A DNA stretch of 52,293 nucleotides. Origin: Candidatus Endomicrobiellum agilis. GTDB lineage: Bacteria > Elusimicrobiota > Endomicrobiia > Endomicrobiales > Endomicrobiaceae. The stretch covers positions 3,936-56,228 of the forward strand of contig JAIXMX010000006.1 in NCBI GenBank assembly GCA_020328155.1, read 5' to 3'. The notes below the pieces were generated by a model. It was not told the DNA's origin, ran no database searches, and saw nothing but the letters and a program-made list of their open reading frames with translations. The position numbers and the translations under genes are program-made. The stretch's first letter is position 1; every line of letters begins with the position of its first letter. Positions 9,745-19,795 of the stretch are shown here, one piece after another.

Positions 9745-10607
9745 ATTCTTTTGAAAAGTACCTTAAAGCCGAGCGGAATTTCTCTCCGCACACTTTAAGA
9801 GCTTACATAAGAGATATTCTTGATTTTGCTCTCTTCCTGAAGAAAAAACAGTTAAATTTTTGCCATGCCGACAAATACGACATAAGAAAATTTCTGGAAG
9901 AACTCAATAATAAGAAATTAGGCAAAGCAACGCTTGCAAGAAAATTCGCGGCACTGCGCACCTTCTACAAATTTTTAATAATCAACAAAATTATTGAAGA
10001 AAATCCCATAGAAAGCATGACAGTCGGACTGAAAAAAGATAAAAAAATTCCATCGTTTTTAACTGAAAATGAAACACAAGCGCTTTTAAATCTACCTGAC
10101 ATAAAACTGCGCGATAAAGCAATGATAGAACTTCTTTACTCATGCGGTCTGAGAATTGAAGAGCTAGTAAGTTTAGATTTAAAAAATATAGACTTTATAT
10201 CAAACATCGTCACCGTAAAAGGCAAAGGAAATAAAGAAAGAATCGTGCCGATGGGGAACATCTGTCTTTACGCGATAAGAGATTATATAAACGCACGACG
10301 CAATTCCGGTCTCCCTTGCGATATAAAATCACCAGTATTTTTAAGCGACCACAACAAAAGACTTAACCAAAGAACCGCCAGAAGAATTTTACACAGATAT
10401 TTTATTAAAGCAGGTTTTACAAAAAAAGTAAGCCCGCATACTTTAAGGCACACATTTGCGACGCACATTCTTGACAGAGGCGGCGATCTGAGAAGCATTC
10501 AGGAAATGTTAGGACATAAAAATCTTTCTACAACGCAAATTTACACACACGTGACAATAGAAAGCCTGAAAAAAGTTTACCAGAAGGCACACCCAAGAGC
10601 AAAATAA
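9687..10607 (+). CDS. xerC: Tyrosine recombinase XerC/XerD
   Basis: A 306-residue tyrosine recombinase with an N-terminal SAM-like core-binding domain (IDSFEKYLKAERN to about residue 115) and the catalytic domain. The active-site set is complete: R156 (GLR), K178 or K180 (VKGKGNK), H251 and R254 (SPHTLRHTF), H277 (LGHKNL) and Y286 (TQIYTH). Family members resolve chromosome dimers at dif. The start at 9687 is chosen because AGGA lies just before it. An in-frame ATG at 9672 has no ribosome site. It overlaps the end of topA by 58 bases, so the genes are translationally tied. The topA link favours a housekeeping XerC/D over a mobile integrase. Confidence 0.9.
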   Translation: MDQNRQDGEVSGKENSKQIDSFEKYLKAERNFSPHTLRAYIRDILDFALFLKKKQLNFCHADKYDIRKFLEELNNKKLGKATLARKFAALRTFYKFLIINKIIEENPIESMTVGLKKDKKIPSFLTENETQALLNLPDIKLRDKAMIELLYSCGLRIEELVSLDLKNIDFISNIVTVKGKGNKERIVPMGNICLYAIRDYINARRNSGLPCDIKSPVFLSDHNKRLNQRTARRILHRYFIKAGFTKKVSPHTLRHTFATHILDRGGDLRSIQEMLGHKNLSTTQIYTHVTIESLKKVYQKAHPRAK

Positions 10608-11171
10608 CCACAACGTTTATGAACAAAGCTGCCGCTATGTCATCACTGCCGTTCGCTTTTTAAACTGCAAACTCCAAAACAAACTGAGAAATTAATAAAA
10701 TCGCATACACAACAGACTTAAAGAAATTACTGCTGCTTCAAAAGAAGAGATTTCAAAAATAATTACACCTCTTCTTCCATTCCATTGTCGTTTGAAAATT
10801 GTAAACGAAGAATTAAATCTCGCACAATGTAAAATACGATAATCCCCATCAAACGTGCAACCGAAATAAAAGACAACAATCAAAAATTATCATTTTGCAA
10901 TAAAGACACAGTGTTGAAATCATCAAATAACACAGTAAAAATGCAAAATATAAGTATTGAGGTTATACCGTCAAAAATATAAGGAGTTCAAAACAACTGA
11001 GGAGCAATAGATCTAGTTGAATTTGAATATCTTAGATTGAAAAGCAGCAGGGCGAAAATAAAATAAAAAACATATTCAAGAATAATTATATATCGTTAAG
11101 AAATACTAACGTTTTGTATCCGACGGAAAAATTATATATTTATTATTTGCTGACGACAAATATGAGCCACT
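10608..11171. other. Long spacer with coding-like remnants
   Basis: No intact gene is seen between xer and the groEL terminator. On the plus strand about bases 10707-10845 read as a protein-like stretch (it contains KEITAASKEEISKII) before a stop, followed by many stops in all frames. It is best viewed as an old pseudogene of unknown origin. Confidence 0.35.
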
Positions 11172-11208
11172 TAATAAAAGCAGCCTCCAGACAAAAATCC
11201 GGAGGCTG
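11172..11208 (-). terminator. Rho-independent terminator of groEL
   Basis: On the minus strand CAGCCTCC and GGAGGCTG form a perfect 8-bp stem around a T-rich loop, followed by CTTTTATT. It lies about 30 bases after the groEL stop. Confidence 0.85.
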
Positions 11209-11236
11209 TTTGTTTATTCCAATAAATATCTCTATT

Positions 11237-12877
<1,641 letters not shown>

Positions 12878-12919
12878 TCATTTATTTTATGTATTGCTAA
12901 ATTATTCCTAAGTTTTTGA

Positions 12920-13204
12920 CTATCTGACTATTCCTAAAATATCGTCCTGCGACATTATAAGGTATTCCACATCGTCAATTTTAACTTCAGTTCCAGAATA
13001 TTTTCCAAAAAGCACTTTATCGCCTGCTTTCACATCTAAAGCTATTACTTTCCCGTCATCAGTTTTTTTGCCGGTTCCTACCGCAATAATCTCGCCTTCT
13101 TGAGGTTTTTCCTTTGCGGTATCAGGAATAATAATACCTCCCTTCTTCACCTCTTTGGCTTCCATCGGCTTAACTAAGACTTTCTCTCCTAATGGTATTA
13201 TCAT
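12920..13204 (-). CDS. groES: 10 kDa co-chaperonin GroES
   Basis: The 94-residue protein caps the GroEL chamber. It has the usual beta-barrel sequence with the mobile loop ([17 protein letters not shown], residues 18-34) and the C-terminal [14 protein letters not shown] strong AAGGAGGA precedes the ATG by a few bases. It is the first gene of a groES-groEL operon driven by a consensus promoter and a CIRCE-like operator. Confidence 0.98.
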   Translation of the reverse strand: MIIPLGEKVLVKPMEAKEVKKGGIIIPDTAKEKPQEGEIIAVGTGKKTDDGKVIALDVKAGDKVLFGKYSGTEVKIDDVEYLIMSQDDILGIVR

Positions 13205-13249
13205 TTTACTTCCTCCTTAAATTTTTATTTATCTATATATTTTTCTATT

Positions 13250-13276
13250 TTAGCACTCTGACGTTACAACTGCTGA
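13250..13276 (-). promoter_or_regulatory. Degenerate CIRCE operator of groES-groEL
   Basis: The left arm TTAGCACTC (13250-13258) is a perfect CIRCE half. A 9-base spacer follows, then AACTGCTGA, which matches six of nine bases of the expected GAGTGCTAA. It touches the -10 box, so it covers the start site, where HrcA binds in other bacteria. One arm has decayed, so HrcA control may be weak. Confidence 0.75.
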
Positions 13277-13305
13277 TTATATAAAATCAAACTAACTTTT
13301 GTCAA
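13276..13305 (-). promoter_or_regulatory. Consensus sigma-70 promoter of groES-groEL
   Basis: On the minus strand, a perfect TTGACA (13305-13300), an 18-base spacer and a perfect TATAAT (13281-13276). This should be one of the strongest promoters in the window. Its -35 box lies inside the tail of the decayed gene after queE. Confidence 0.85.
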
Positions 13306-13683
13306 CTATTCCGTATCTGATTTTTTCAACTCTTCGACCTCTTTTCTCTTCCTTTGTATTTTCCATTGGACTATTGATAAAACCAATCTCTCAGCGCAGA
13401 CGCAGGTATTGGCAAAACATTACCCAAGCGAGACATCTTGTCAGCAGATCTTAATAGATTTTTTCATTTTCCATGCAAAAAACATCTTTTGCTATTTTCC
13501 GCCAGTGTCAAAGCCTTGCGACAATTATAAAAACGTTTAAAAATGTTCTTACCGGATTAAAATCCTCGAAACATCAAGTCTCTCATTTTTTTTTGGAATT
13601 TCTCGGGATCTTACTATAACTCCGTTAATCCGTCTTTTACAATAATGTCAGCGGATTTCCGCACTTCTCCGCTGTTAAGACTC
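13292..13683 (-). pseudogene. Decayed gene coupled to queE
   Basis: The ATG at 13683 overlaps the queE stop as ATGA and opens MSLNSGEVRKSADIIVKDG. The same frame then runs for about 130 codons to 13292 with five internal stops (TAG, TAA, TAA, TGA, TAG) and no frameshift. Between stops it remains protein-like, for example RLGNVLPIPASALRDWFYQ. I do not recognise the family. The ATGA junction implies it was once translated with queE as the last gene of the queuosine run. The groES promoter now overlaps its end. Confidence 0.6.
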
Positions 13684-14416
13684 ATCTAATCTTATAAACT
13701 TTATGCATCTGTGCCATGAGATACACATTAGGAATAATTTTTTTCGCCGCGACATAAAACTTATACAGATTTTGTATTGCGGGAACATTTTTATCGATTG
13801 ACGGCTGTAAAATGAGTGGACTTTCTTTTGAAATGTCTTTTATTATATTCGCCGACTTTTTTATTTCAGAAATGTTTGTATTCTCAGTTATAACGCATTT
13901 AATAAATACTTCATCTGAAGCCTTGTTTTTTGCGGTCTTCAAAAAATTCTCGTGTTCTTTCCAGAAACTTCTTTTACATTCGGAAGCAAATTTAAAATCC
14001 ATAGAAACTGTATCGCAAAATTTTATAATTCTTGTTAATTTATGAGGCAGAGTCCCGTTAGTTTCAAGATAAATGCTAAATCCTTTTTCCTTCAATTCCG
14101 GAAGCAATACTTCTAAAAAATCAACATACATTAAAGGCTCTCCGCCTGTTAAAGCAATAGACGGTTTTCCAAAAACAAAATCCTTTTTATTATTTCTATA
14201 CAATTCGCAAATTGCAGCAACAAGTTCATCCGCGGCATAATATTTCGTTTTCTCAGATATTGTCGTCGAATAAGAAGTATCACAGTAACCGCATTTAATA
14301 TTACATCCCGCAAACCGCACAAAAATCTGCGGAAATCCCGTATATAAACCTTCGCCCTGAAACGAAAAAAAAACTTCATAAATCGGCGACTGTATTTCAG
14401 TCAAGAGCAGGGTCAT
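13682..14416 (-). CDS. queE: 7-carboxy-7-deazaguanine synthase (radical SAM)
   Basis: QueE converts carboxytetrahydropterin to 7-carboxy-7-deazaguanine in the preQ0/queuosine pathway. The 244-residue protein has the radical-SAM cysteines in C-N-I-K-C-G-Y-C (C-x3-C-x2-C), preceded by FSFQGEGLYTGFPQIFVRFAGC, and the SAM-binding ALTGGEPL motif. Its start overlaps the end of queC by 20 bases, showing translational coupling. Together with queC and queD it gives the steps from carboxytetrahydropterin synthesis to preQ0. QueF, tgt and queA are outside the window. Confidence 0.95.
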   Translation of the reverse strand: MTLLLTEIQSPIYEVFFSFQGEGLYTGFPQIFVRFAGCNIKCGYCDTSYSTTISEKTKYYAADELVAAICELYRNNKKDFVFGKPSIALTGGEPLMYVDFLEVLLPELKEKGFSIYLETNGTLPHKLTRIIKFCDTVSMDFKFASECKRSFWKEHENFLKTAKNKASDEVFIKCVITENTNISEIKKSANIIKDISKESPLILQPSIDKNVPAIQNLYKFYVAAKKIIPNVYLMAQMHKVYKIR

Positions 14417-15047
14417 TTATTCCCGCTTCTTTAAAACCTTTCGCTCTCAGCTTGCACGAATCGCATTCCATACATGGTTTTTCACAGCCATTATAACAAG
14501 TCCACGTATCTTTATAAGGAACATTTAATTTTGTACCCAGTTTTATTATCTGCGCCTTGTTTAAATTCAGAAGCGGCGCATGAATAACTATTTTCGTTTT
14601 AAGAACTTTTAAAACATTGTTGTATGCTTCTATAAATTTCGGCGTGCAGTCAGGGTAATTTGAAAAATCTACAGAATTGACGCCTATAAAAATTGCTCGC
14701 ACATTTATAGACTGCGCAAAGGATAGCGCATAAGATAAAAACAGAGTGTTCCTTCCCGGAACGTAAGTAGAAGGAACCGTCTTTGTCAAATGCTTATGAA
14801 CTGGAATTTCTTTGTTTTTGCTTGTCAACGCATCGTTAGACCACGGCAAATTTATTTTTATAACGGAATACTCCGCTTTGGCAGAATCTGCAATTTTGAC
14901 GGCAGATAAGATTTCTTTTTTATGTTTTTGTCCATAATCGAATATTAAGCAGCTGCATTTATATCCTTTTGACATTGCATAATATAAAACTGTTGTCGAA
15001 TCCAGTCCGCTTGAAAATAAAATTATCGCTCGTTTTTCCATTTTCAT
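14397..15047 (-). CDS. queC: 7-cyano-7-deazaguanine (preQ0) synthase
   Basis: QueC makes preQ0 from carboxydeazaguanine, ammonia and ATP. The PP-loop ATP site is LFSSGLDSTT near the N-terminus. The zinc cysteines are in CYNGCEKPCMECDSC near the end, and TYVPGRNTLFLS is a family hallmark. I chose the ATG at 15047, which has AAGGA at a good distance. A start at 15080 would add an atypical tail. It overlaps queE by 20 bases. The gene upstream of it on the strand is decayed. Confidence 0.94.
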   Translation of the reverse strand: MKMEKRAIILFSSGLDSTTVLYYAMSKGYKCSCLIFDYGQKHKKEILSAVKIADSAKAEYSVIKINLPWSNDALTSKNKEIPVHKHLTKTVPSTYVPGRNTLFLSYALSFAQSINVRAIFIGVNSVDFSNYPDCTPKFIEAYNNVLKVLKTKIVIHAPLLNLNKAQIIKLGTKLNVPYKDTWTCYNGCEKPCMECDSCKLRAKGFKEAGINDPALD

Positions 15048-15256
15048 TTTAAATCCTTTTGAGCATACCAATAATGTCATCTTGAGTGAGCCAAAAAGCC
15101 ATAAATATTCGGTTTTTGCTCGCCGCTGCCGCTTACTTTTTTCAATATCCCCAAAGAAACCTTTTAATTCATAATTTGTTTAATCTAACATTATAAGCAT
15201 TTCCAGCGCAGGTATTCACACCGTTTTCATAATCCTTTACATTAGCTTTTGTCAAA
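15048..15256. other. Spacer before queC
   Basis: Short degraded stretches continue from the remnant at 15257-15445 (a shifted frame reads YENGVNTCAGNAYNV). No promoter or preQ1-type aptamer could be recognised by eye. Confidence 0.3.
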
Positions 15257-15445
15257 TCATTCTGAAACACTCGCTCTTTTCGTCGACTTATCTGTCTCAA
15301 AAACCGCCGTCCCAACCCGATTCGTTCCCTCTTCATATGTCAACGCATTTTTTTCGTCACCTTCAAACGGCAAATTTCCTGCTTTTACACCGCCAGCTTC
15401 TTTTCTACCGACGGCACAACCGTTACCGCAACTATTGAAACCGTT
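15257..15445 (-). pseudogene. Remnant of a Cys-containing secreted or pilin-like protein
   Basis: Directly after the queD stop, one frame stays open for 62 codons and reads like the C-terminal half of an extracellular protein: NSCGNGCAVGRKEAGG, then KAGNLPFEGDEKNALTYEE, ending at TGA. A shifted frame further on continues NTCAGNAYNV before another stop. Paired cysteines near the end and Gly/Asn-rich loops recall type IV pilin-like proteins, but the N-terminal prepilin signal is absent, so this is a guess. It splits queD from queC. Confidence 0.4.
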
Positions 15446-15812
15446 ACACGCTCACAATTGCGGACGACGACTCGCTTTCCCAGACTTCCACTTCGCAAAC
15501 CCTTGCGTTTTCCGTTTTAACGTTCTTAAGCTGCACTAAAATAAACGCAGCTATATTTTCCGCTGTCGGATTGACTTTGTCAAAAGGACCGATTTCATTC
15601 AAAAATTTATGATCTAAATAGGCAACAATTTTATCAAGATGCGCCTTAATATCAGCAAAATCCATCAGCATACCCGTATCGTCAAGCTTCGCGCCATAAA
15701 AAGCAGCTCTTATTTTCCAGTTATGCCCATGCAAATTTTCACACTTGCCTTTATACTCTCTTAGACAATGCGCTGAAGAAAAGCTTCTTGTAACCGAAAG
15801 TTTATATTCCAT
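15444..15812 (-). CDS. queD: 6-carboxy-5,6,7,8-tetrahydropterin synthase
   Basis: QueD turns dihydroneopterin triphosphate into carboxytetrahydropterin, the first dedicated step to queuosine. The 122-residue protein has the zinc histidines H15 (SSAHC), H28 and H30 (NLHGHNW) and the catalytic cysteine C24 (GKCENLHGH). CGGAG lies before the start. murI ends 11 bases upstream, so it is read in the murI unit. Confidence 0.95.
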   Translation of the reverse strand: MEYKLSVTRSFSSAHCLREYKGKCENLHGHNWKIRAAFYGAKLDDTGMLMDFADIKAHLDKIVAYLDHKFLNEIGPFDKVNPTAENIAAFILVQLKNVKTENARVCEVEVWESESSSAIVSV

Positions 15813-15823
15813 CTTTACTCCGT

Positions 15824-16651
15824 TTAGCTGATCATTTTTATTTTTTTAACACTGGGCATTTCTTTAGAAAAAAACCGACTACCTATTGCCTGAAATTTTT
15901 TGGGATTGTCACTTACGTAAAATTTTAAAAATTTTCTACTTTTTAAATCTGCAAGAAGACATGCTTCTTCTAAAATACTTTTAACTTCCTGTGCCGTAGC
16001 TTTTGCTGAATCTATAAGAGCAATGCTTCTTCCTACATTTTTTTTCAAAGTTTCTCTTAGAAGCGGATAATGCGTGCAACCCAAAACTAAAGTATCGATT
16101 TTTTTATCTAAAAGAGGCTTTATGTATTTTTTCACTATACTGTCCGCAATTTCTCCGCTGTTCCATCCCTCTTCCACAAGCGGAACAAACAGAGGGCATG
16201 CCTGCTGATACACTTCATATCTGGAAATTCTGTTTATCTCTCTCACATAAGATTCGCTATTTATAGTCCCTTCTGTCCCTATAACTCCTATTTTTTTATT
16301 TTTTGACGCGTATATCGCGGCTTTTGAACCCGGCTCTATCACGCCTATTACAGGCACTTTCAAAGTTTTTCTTAAAGTAGACAATGCAAAAGCAGACGCT
16401 GTATTGCAAGCTACCACAATCAATTTCACTTTAAATTTCATTAAAAAAGAAGTTATTTCTTTTGAATATTTGATCACGATATCTTTTGATTTTGATCCGT
16501 AAGGTACATGAGCAGTATCTCCAAAATAAATAAGGCTTTCCGAAGGAAGCGCTTCGACTATCGCAGACATCACGGTAAGTCCGCCAAACCCAGAATCGAA
16601 AATTCCTATGGGACGGTTATTTACTGTTCTGTTTTTTGTCCTTACTTGCAT
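15824..16651 (-). CDS. murI: Glutamate racemase
   Basis: MurI makes D-glutamate for peptidoglycan. The 275-residue protein has GIFDSGFGGLTV at the start, the first catalytic cysteine in VVACNTASA and the second in LGCTHYPLL. The start codon overlaps the end of the amidase gene by 35 bases, and a GGGAG is 12 bases upstream, a weak spacing. Presence of murI and an amidase shows that a peptidoglycan wall is still made or was until recently. Confidence 0.95.
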   Translation of the reverse strand: MQVRTKNRTVNNRPIGIFDSGFGGLTVMSAIVEALPSESLIYFGDTAHVPYGSKSKDIVIKYSKEITSFLMKFKVKLIVVACNTASAFALSTLRKTLKVPVIGVIEPGSKAAIYASKNKKIGVIGTEGTINSESYVREINRISRYEVYQQACPLFVPLVEEGWNSGEIADSIVKKYIKPLLDKKIDTLVLGCTHYPLLRETLKKNVGRSIALIDSAKATAQEVKSILEEACLLADLKSRKFLKFYVSDNPKKFQAIGSRFFSKEMPSVKKIKMIS

Positions 16652-18371
16652 AGTATTTTACTACTCCCTCATATACAGAATCAGCCACCGCCGCGCGGAA
16701 CTTTTTTGAAGAAAACTTTGCTTCCTGCGCATAATTGCTTATAAAAGCACTTTCCACAAGCACTGCAGGCATTTGCGATCCTCTCAATACATAAAAACTT
16801 GCTTGTTTTACGCCTTTATTAGGTATTTTAAGTCTGTTAGTCGTCTCAGCAGATATAAAACCGCCTAATTCTGAAGACTCGTTTATATATTCGGTAACAG
16901 CCATAGACCACATTACATTCTGAAGCGGAGTATATTGTTTACTGGACTTTTTCTCTAATTCCAAAACGGAATTTTCAAGAAGTGCTGTTGCAGCAGCTTC
17001 AGAATCAGTAGCTTTCTCTGATAAGGAATAAATCTCAAAACCGTTCACATTTCTGTCAAAAGTTGCATTGCAATGTACGGATATAAATAAATCCGCGTTA
17101 CATTGATTTGCTATATTCGTCCTTTCAGCAAGAGGAATAAAAGTGTCGTCTTTTCTCGTAAGAATTACTTCATAATTATCATCTCTGTCAAAAATTGCTT
17201 TAAGTTCGTAAACTATCTCAAGATTTATATCTTTTTCCTTTGTGCCGTTCGGTCCTATAGCGCCCGGATCTTGTCCGCCGTGTCCAGCGTCAAGAACTAT
17301 AACTCTTTTACGTTCACAATAAGATTTTTTCTTGTTTTCATGGTTAGAAGGCACAATATCTACAACAGGCGCAGTATCGTCAACTATTGTAAAACTGTCG
17401 TCAATTATATTCTTGCTTTCAAATTTCGCAACAGGCACTTTTTCAAGGTCTTTATTGTTCTCATCATTTTTAATCACCGATATAATTTCGCTTATCTGCG
17501 ACTGTCCGTATTTTTCAGGCGGGGTTAAATCAATCTCTTTCAAGCTATCGTTCGGCGCCACACGTTCTTCTTCCCGAGCGGGAGTTACAGTGTCTTTCCC
17601 TAAAATATCAATTTTTTTAGAATGCATAATATCGACGGATATTCTATCCGGTTTTGAAAGCATTGACGTTTTAACAAGTTTAGGTATTTGCTGAAGATTA
17701 ATTTTTATTATGGCATATCGTCCTTCCGTATCGTAAACAATATCTCTGATAATTCCGTTTTTTACGCTTAAAAAATCGCGTTGAACCTGTCCCCTCAATA
17801 TTTTCAAAATTATAGATTTAGCCGTTTTTGAAACGGTATAGGATAAAGGTTCCTCAAGCTGTATAAGCACTTGCGTGCTTTCGGGTCTCGTAAAATACCT
17901 TACGGCGGAAATATTTGTACGATGCGTTACATTCAGCACCAAAGATGAAGGATTCCATTCGGTATCAGCTTCTGCAATTTCTGCAAACTCTTTTGATTTA
18001 AGAATTTCTGGCGAAATATATATCTCTCTTCTTATCAGTCTTGAGGGAAGGGACATTCTTTTTGATTTCTTGTTGAAAACAACTTCAGTGCTATCTGCTT
18101 TAATATCTATTTTCTTGCCATTCAAATACATAGTTACCCGCGAACTTACCGGCTTCCATTCAAGCGTCGCATTATAGATTTTAGCAACTTCTTTCACGGA
18201 AAAATAGTTTGTCCGACTGGATATTTTGTAAATGTTCACGCCTGTGACAGATTCTCCGTCGACAATTACATTAATAACTTTTCGCAAAACGGCGGCTTTT
18301 TTTTCTGCATGCGAATAAGTAGCAAAAAAAAGCATAAATAGCGAAAAGAATAAAATAGTAATTTTTTTCAT
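16617..18371 (-). CDS. N-acetylmuramoyl-L-alanine amidase with copper-amine-oxidase-like and AMIN domains
   Basis: This 584-residue secreted hydrolase cuts the bond between muramic acid and the stem peptide. A signal peptide (residues 1-22, ending YSHAE) leads to a copper amine oxidase N-terminal-like beta domain (about 33-150), an AMIN-type domain (about 155-250) that targets such enzymes to the septum or wall, a polar linker, and an Amidase_3 domain (about 355-580). The zinc motifs are LDAGHGGQDPGA, an NLEIV glutamate, SVHCNA, and VLVESAFISN with the late glutamate. Its ATG overlaps the rpe stop as ATGA. The role resembles AmiC in cell separation. Confidence 0.92.
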   Translation of the reverse strand: MKKITILFFSLFMLFFATYSHAEKKAAVLRKVINVIVDGESVTGVNIYKISSRTNYFSVKEVAKIYNATLEWKPVSSRVTMYLNGKKIDIKADSTEVVFNKKSKRMSLPSRLIRREIYISPEILKSKEFAEIAEADTEWNPSSLVLNVTHRTNISAVRYFTRPESTQVLIQLEEPLSYTVSKTAKSIILKILRGQVQRDFLSVKNGIIRDIVYDTEGRYAIIKINLQQIPKLVKTSMLSKPDRISVDIMHSKKIDILGKDTVTPAREEERVAPNDSLKEIDLTPPEKYGQSQISEIISVIKNDENNKDLEKVPVAKFESKNIIDDSFTIVDDTAPVVDIVPSNHENKKKSYCERKRVIVLDAGHGGQDPGAIGPNGTKEKDINLEIVYELKAIFDRDDNYEVILTRKDDTFIPLAERTNIANQCNADLFISVHCNATFDRNVNGFEIYSLSEKATDSEAAATALLENSVLELEKKSSKQYTPLQNVMWSMAVTEYINESSELGGFISAETTNRLKIPNKGVKQASFYVLRGSQMPAVLVESAFISNYAQEAKFSSKKFRAAVADSVYEGVVKYYASKDKKQNSK

Positions 18372-19027
18372 ACAAAAAGAGATTTAACGGCTTCAGTAGG
18401 ATTTTTAGCTGCAAAAATGTAGCTGCCGCTAACCAATGCGTCCGCACCGGCGTCAACGCAGATTGAAGCGACACGAGAATCTATCCCGCCGTCAACTTCT
18501 ATAAGACAATCGTAATTATTTTCATCAATTATTTTTCTCAAACTCTTAATTTTGGGAATCATATTTTCCATAAAAGATTGTCCGCCGAAGCCCGGCTCAA
18601 CTGTCATAACCAAAACCAAATCAAGATAAGGAAGTAAAGTTTCTATTTCAGAAACAGACGTTTCGGGCTTTATTGATATTCCCGCTTTAATACCCGACGA
18701 TTTTATATCTTCTACAAGTTTATTTTTTTCAACCGAAACCTCATTGTGAAAAGTTATTAAATCCGCACCTGCTTCCTTAAATTCTCGCCAGTATTTTTCT
18801 GGATTTGCTATCATAAGATGCACATCAAAAAATAATTTAGTCTCTTTTCTTAAGGACTTTACAACTACAGGACCTACGGTAATGTTTGGTACGAAGTGTC
18901 CGTCCATTACATCAATATGAACCCACTCTACTCCAGCCTCTTCTATCATTTTTACGTCATATTTTAACGCCGCAAAATTCGCGGACAGAATTGACGGAGC
19001 AATAATAACTTTTTTCATTTTTTTCAT
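18368..19027 (-). CDS. rpe: Ribulose-phosphate 3-epimerase
   Basis: Rpe interconverts ribulose- and xylulose-5-phosphate in the pentose phosphate pathway. The TIM barrel shows IAPSILSANFA, HIDVMDGHFVPNIT (metal His/Asp), VMTVEPGFGGQSF and EVDGGID. I chose the ATG at 19027, with GGA six bases before it. 19048 and 19018 are alternatives. It follows the PASTA gene by about 45 bases and overlaps the amidase start by four. Confidence 0.95.
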   Translation of the reverse strand: MKKMKKVIIAPSILSANFAALKYDVKMIEEAGVEWVHIDVMDGHFVPNITVGPVVVKSLRKETKLFFDVHLMIANPEKYWREFKEAGADLITFHNEVSVEKNKLVEDIKSSGIKAGISIKPETSVSEIETLLPYLDLVLVMTVEPGFGGQSFMENMIPKIKSLRKIIDENNYDCLIEVDGGIDSRVASICVDAGADALVSGSYIFAAKNPTEAVKSLFV

Positions 19028-19072
19028 CCCAAATCCAATGATATTCACTGTAATACTATGGTCATAATCCCG

Positions 19073-19795
19073 CTATATAGAACCGCTCAACCACAAGCTG
19101 ACGCTTCTCCAATCCGTCACATCAGTATCGGCTTCCGGCACCTGCCTTACAACGGTATTCGTTTTAACACCTGAAATATTTCCGCCTGCCACATTTAAAG
19201 CGATACCATACTGCGACGACCACGTCGATGCTTCTTCAAGATTTTTATTTACAAAGTCCGGCATAAGAACAATTCCTTCGGGCGGAGGACCGTCCGAAAC
19301 AACAATATTTACAACAGAATCTTTATCCACTGAATATCCAGCCACAATATCCTGTGAAAGAACTGTCCCTTTTTTTACCGTAAAGGAATATTTTTTTGAG
19401 ACTTCGCCCATAACCAAAGTTGAATATTTCAAAGAAATATCCGCAGCGCGGACAGTCTGCCCAACAAGATTGGGGACATAAATCATTTCCCCTCCTTGGC
19501 TTATCGTCACTTTAATTAGTCTTCCTTCTCTTACATTCATTCCTGCAGGAGGGTTTTGCCGCAAAACTATTCCGGCAGGCACATTTTGATTGAATTCTTC
19601 ACCGTCTTTGTTAATACCAAATCCAGCTTTTGAGAGTTCTTCTGTAGCGTCATAAATACTTTTTCCGACTATATTCGGCAGCACAACTTCTTTTTTATTA
19701 TGAACTAAAGCACTCATAATCATATTAAAAGCAAAATAAAAAGCTGCCCCCACGATTACCGATATAACAAACAATTTAAAAAACTTTCCTAACAA
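19073..19795 (-). CDS. Membrane-anchored PASTA-domain protein
   Basis: The 240-residue protein has one N-terminal membrane helix (residues 6-30) and then three PASTA repeats in the periplasm (about 37-103, 104-172 and 173-240). Each starts with a Val-x-(V/M)-P-x-(L/F/I)-V type strand, such as VVLPNIVGK, IYVPNLVGQ and VLMPDFVNK. PASTA domains bind uncrosslinked muropeptides or beta-lactams. There is no kinase or transpeptidase domain attached, so it is a stand-alone wall sensor or scaffold. It begins the long run rpe, amidase, murI and queD, which links it to wall turnover. Confidence 0.88.
   Translation of the reverse strand: MLGKFFKLFVISVIVGAAFYFAFNMIMSALVHNKKEVVLPNIVGKSIYDATEELSKAGFGINKDGEEFNQNVPAGIVLRQNPPAGMNVREGRLIKVTISQGGEMIYVPNLVGQTVRAADISLKYSTLVMGEVSKKYSFTVKKGTVLSQDIVAGYSVDKDSVVNIVVSDGPPPEGIVLMPDFVNKNLEEASTWSSQYGIALNVAGGNISGVKTNTVVRQVPEADTDVTDWRSVSLWLSGSI

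Noticed and set aside
9687-10607. Tyrosine recombinase as a sign of a mobile element
   Set aside because: It overlaps topA in a dprA-topA-xer order common for the housekeeping recombinase, with no repeats, attachment sites or phage genes nearby.
15048-15260. preQ1 riboswitch before queC
   Set aside because: No short C-rich hairpin followed by an A-rich tail could be found by eye. The region is covered by a decayed frame.
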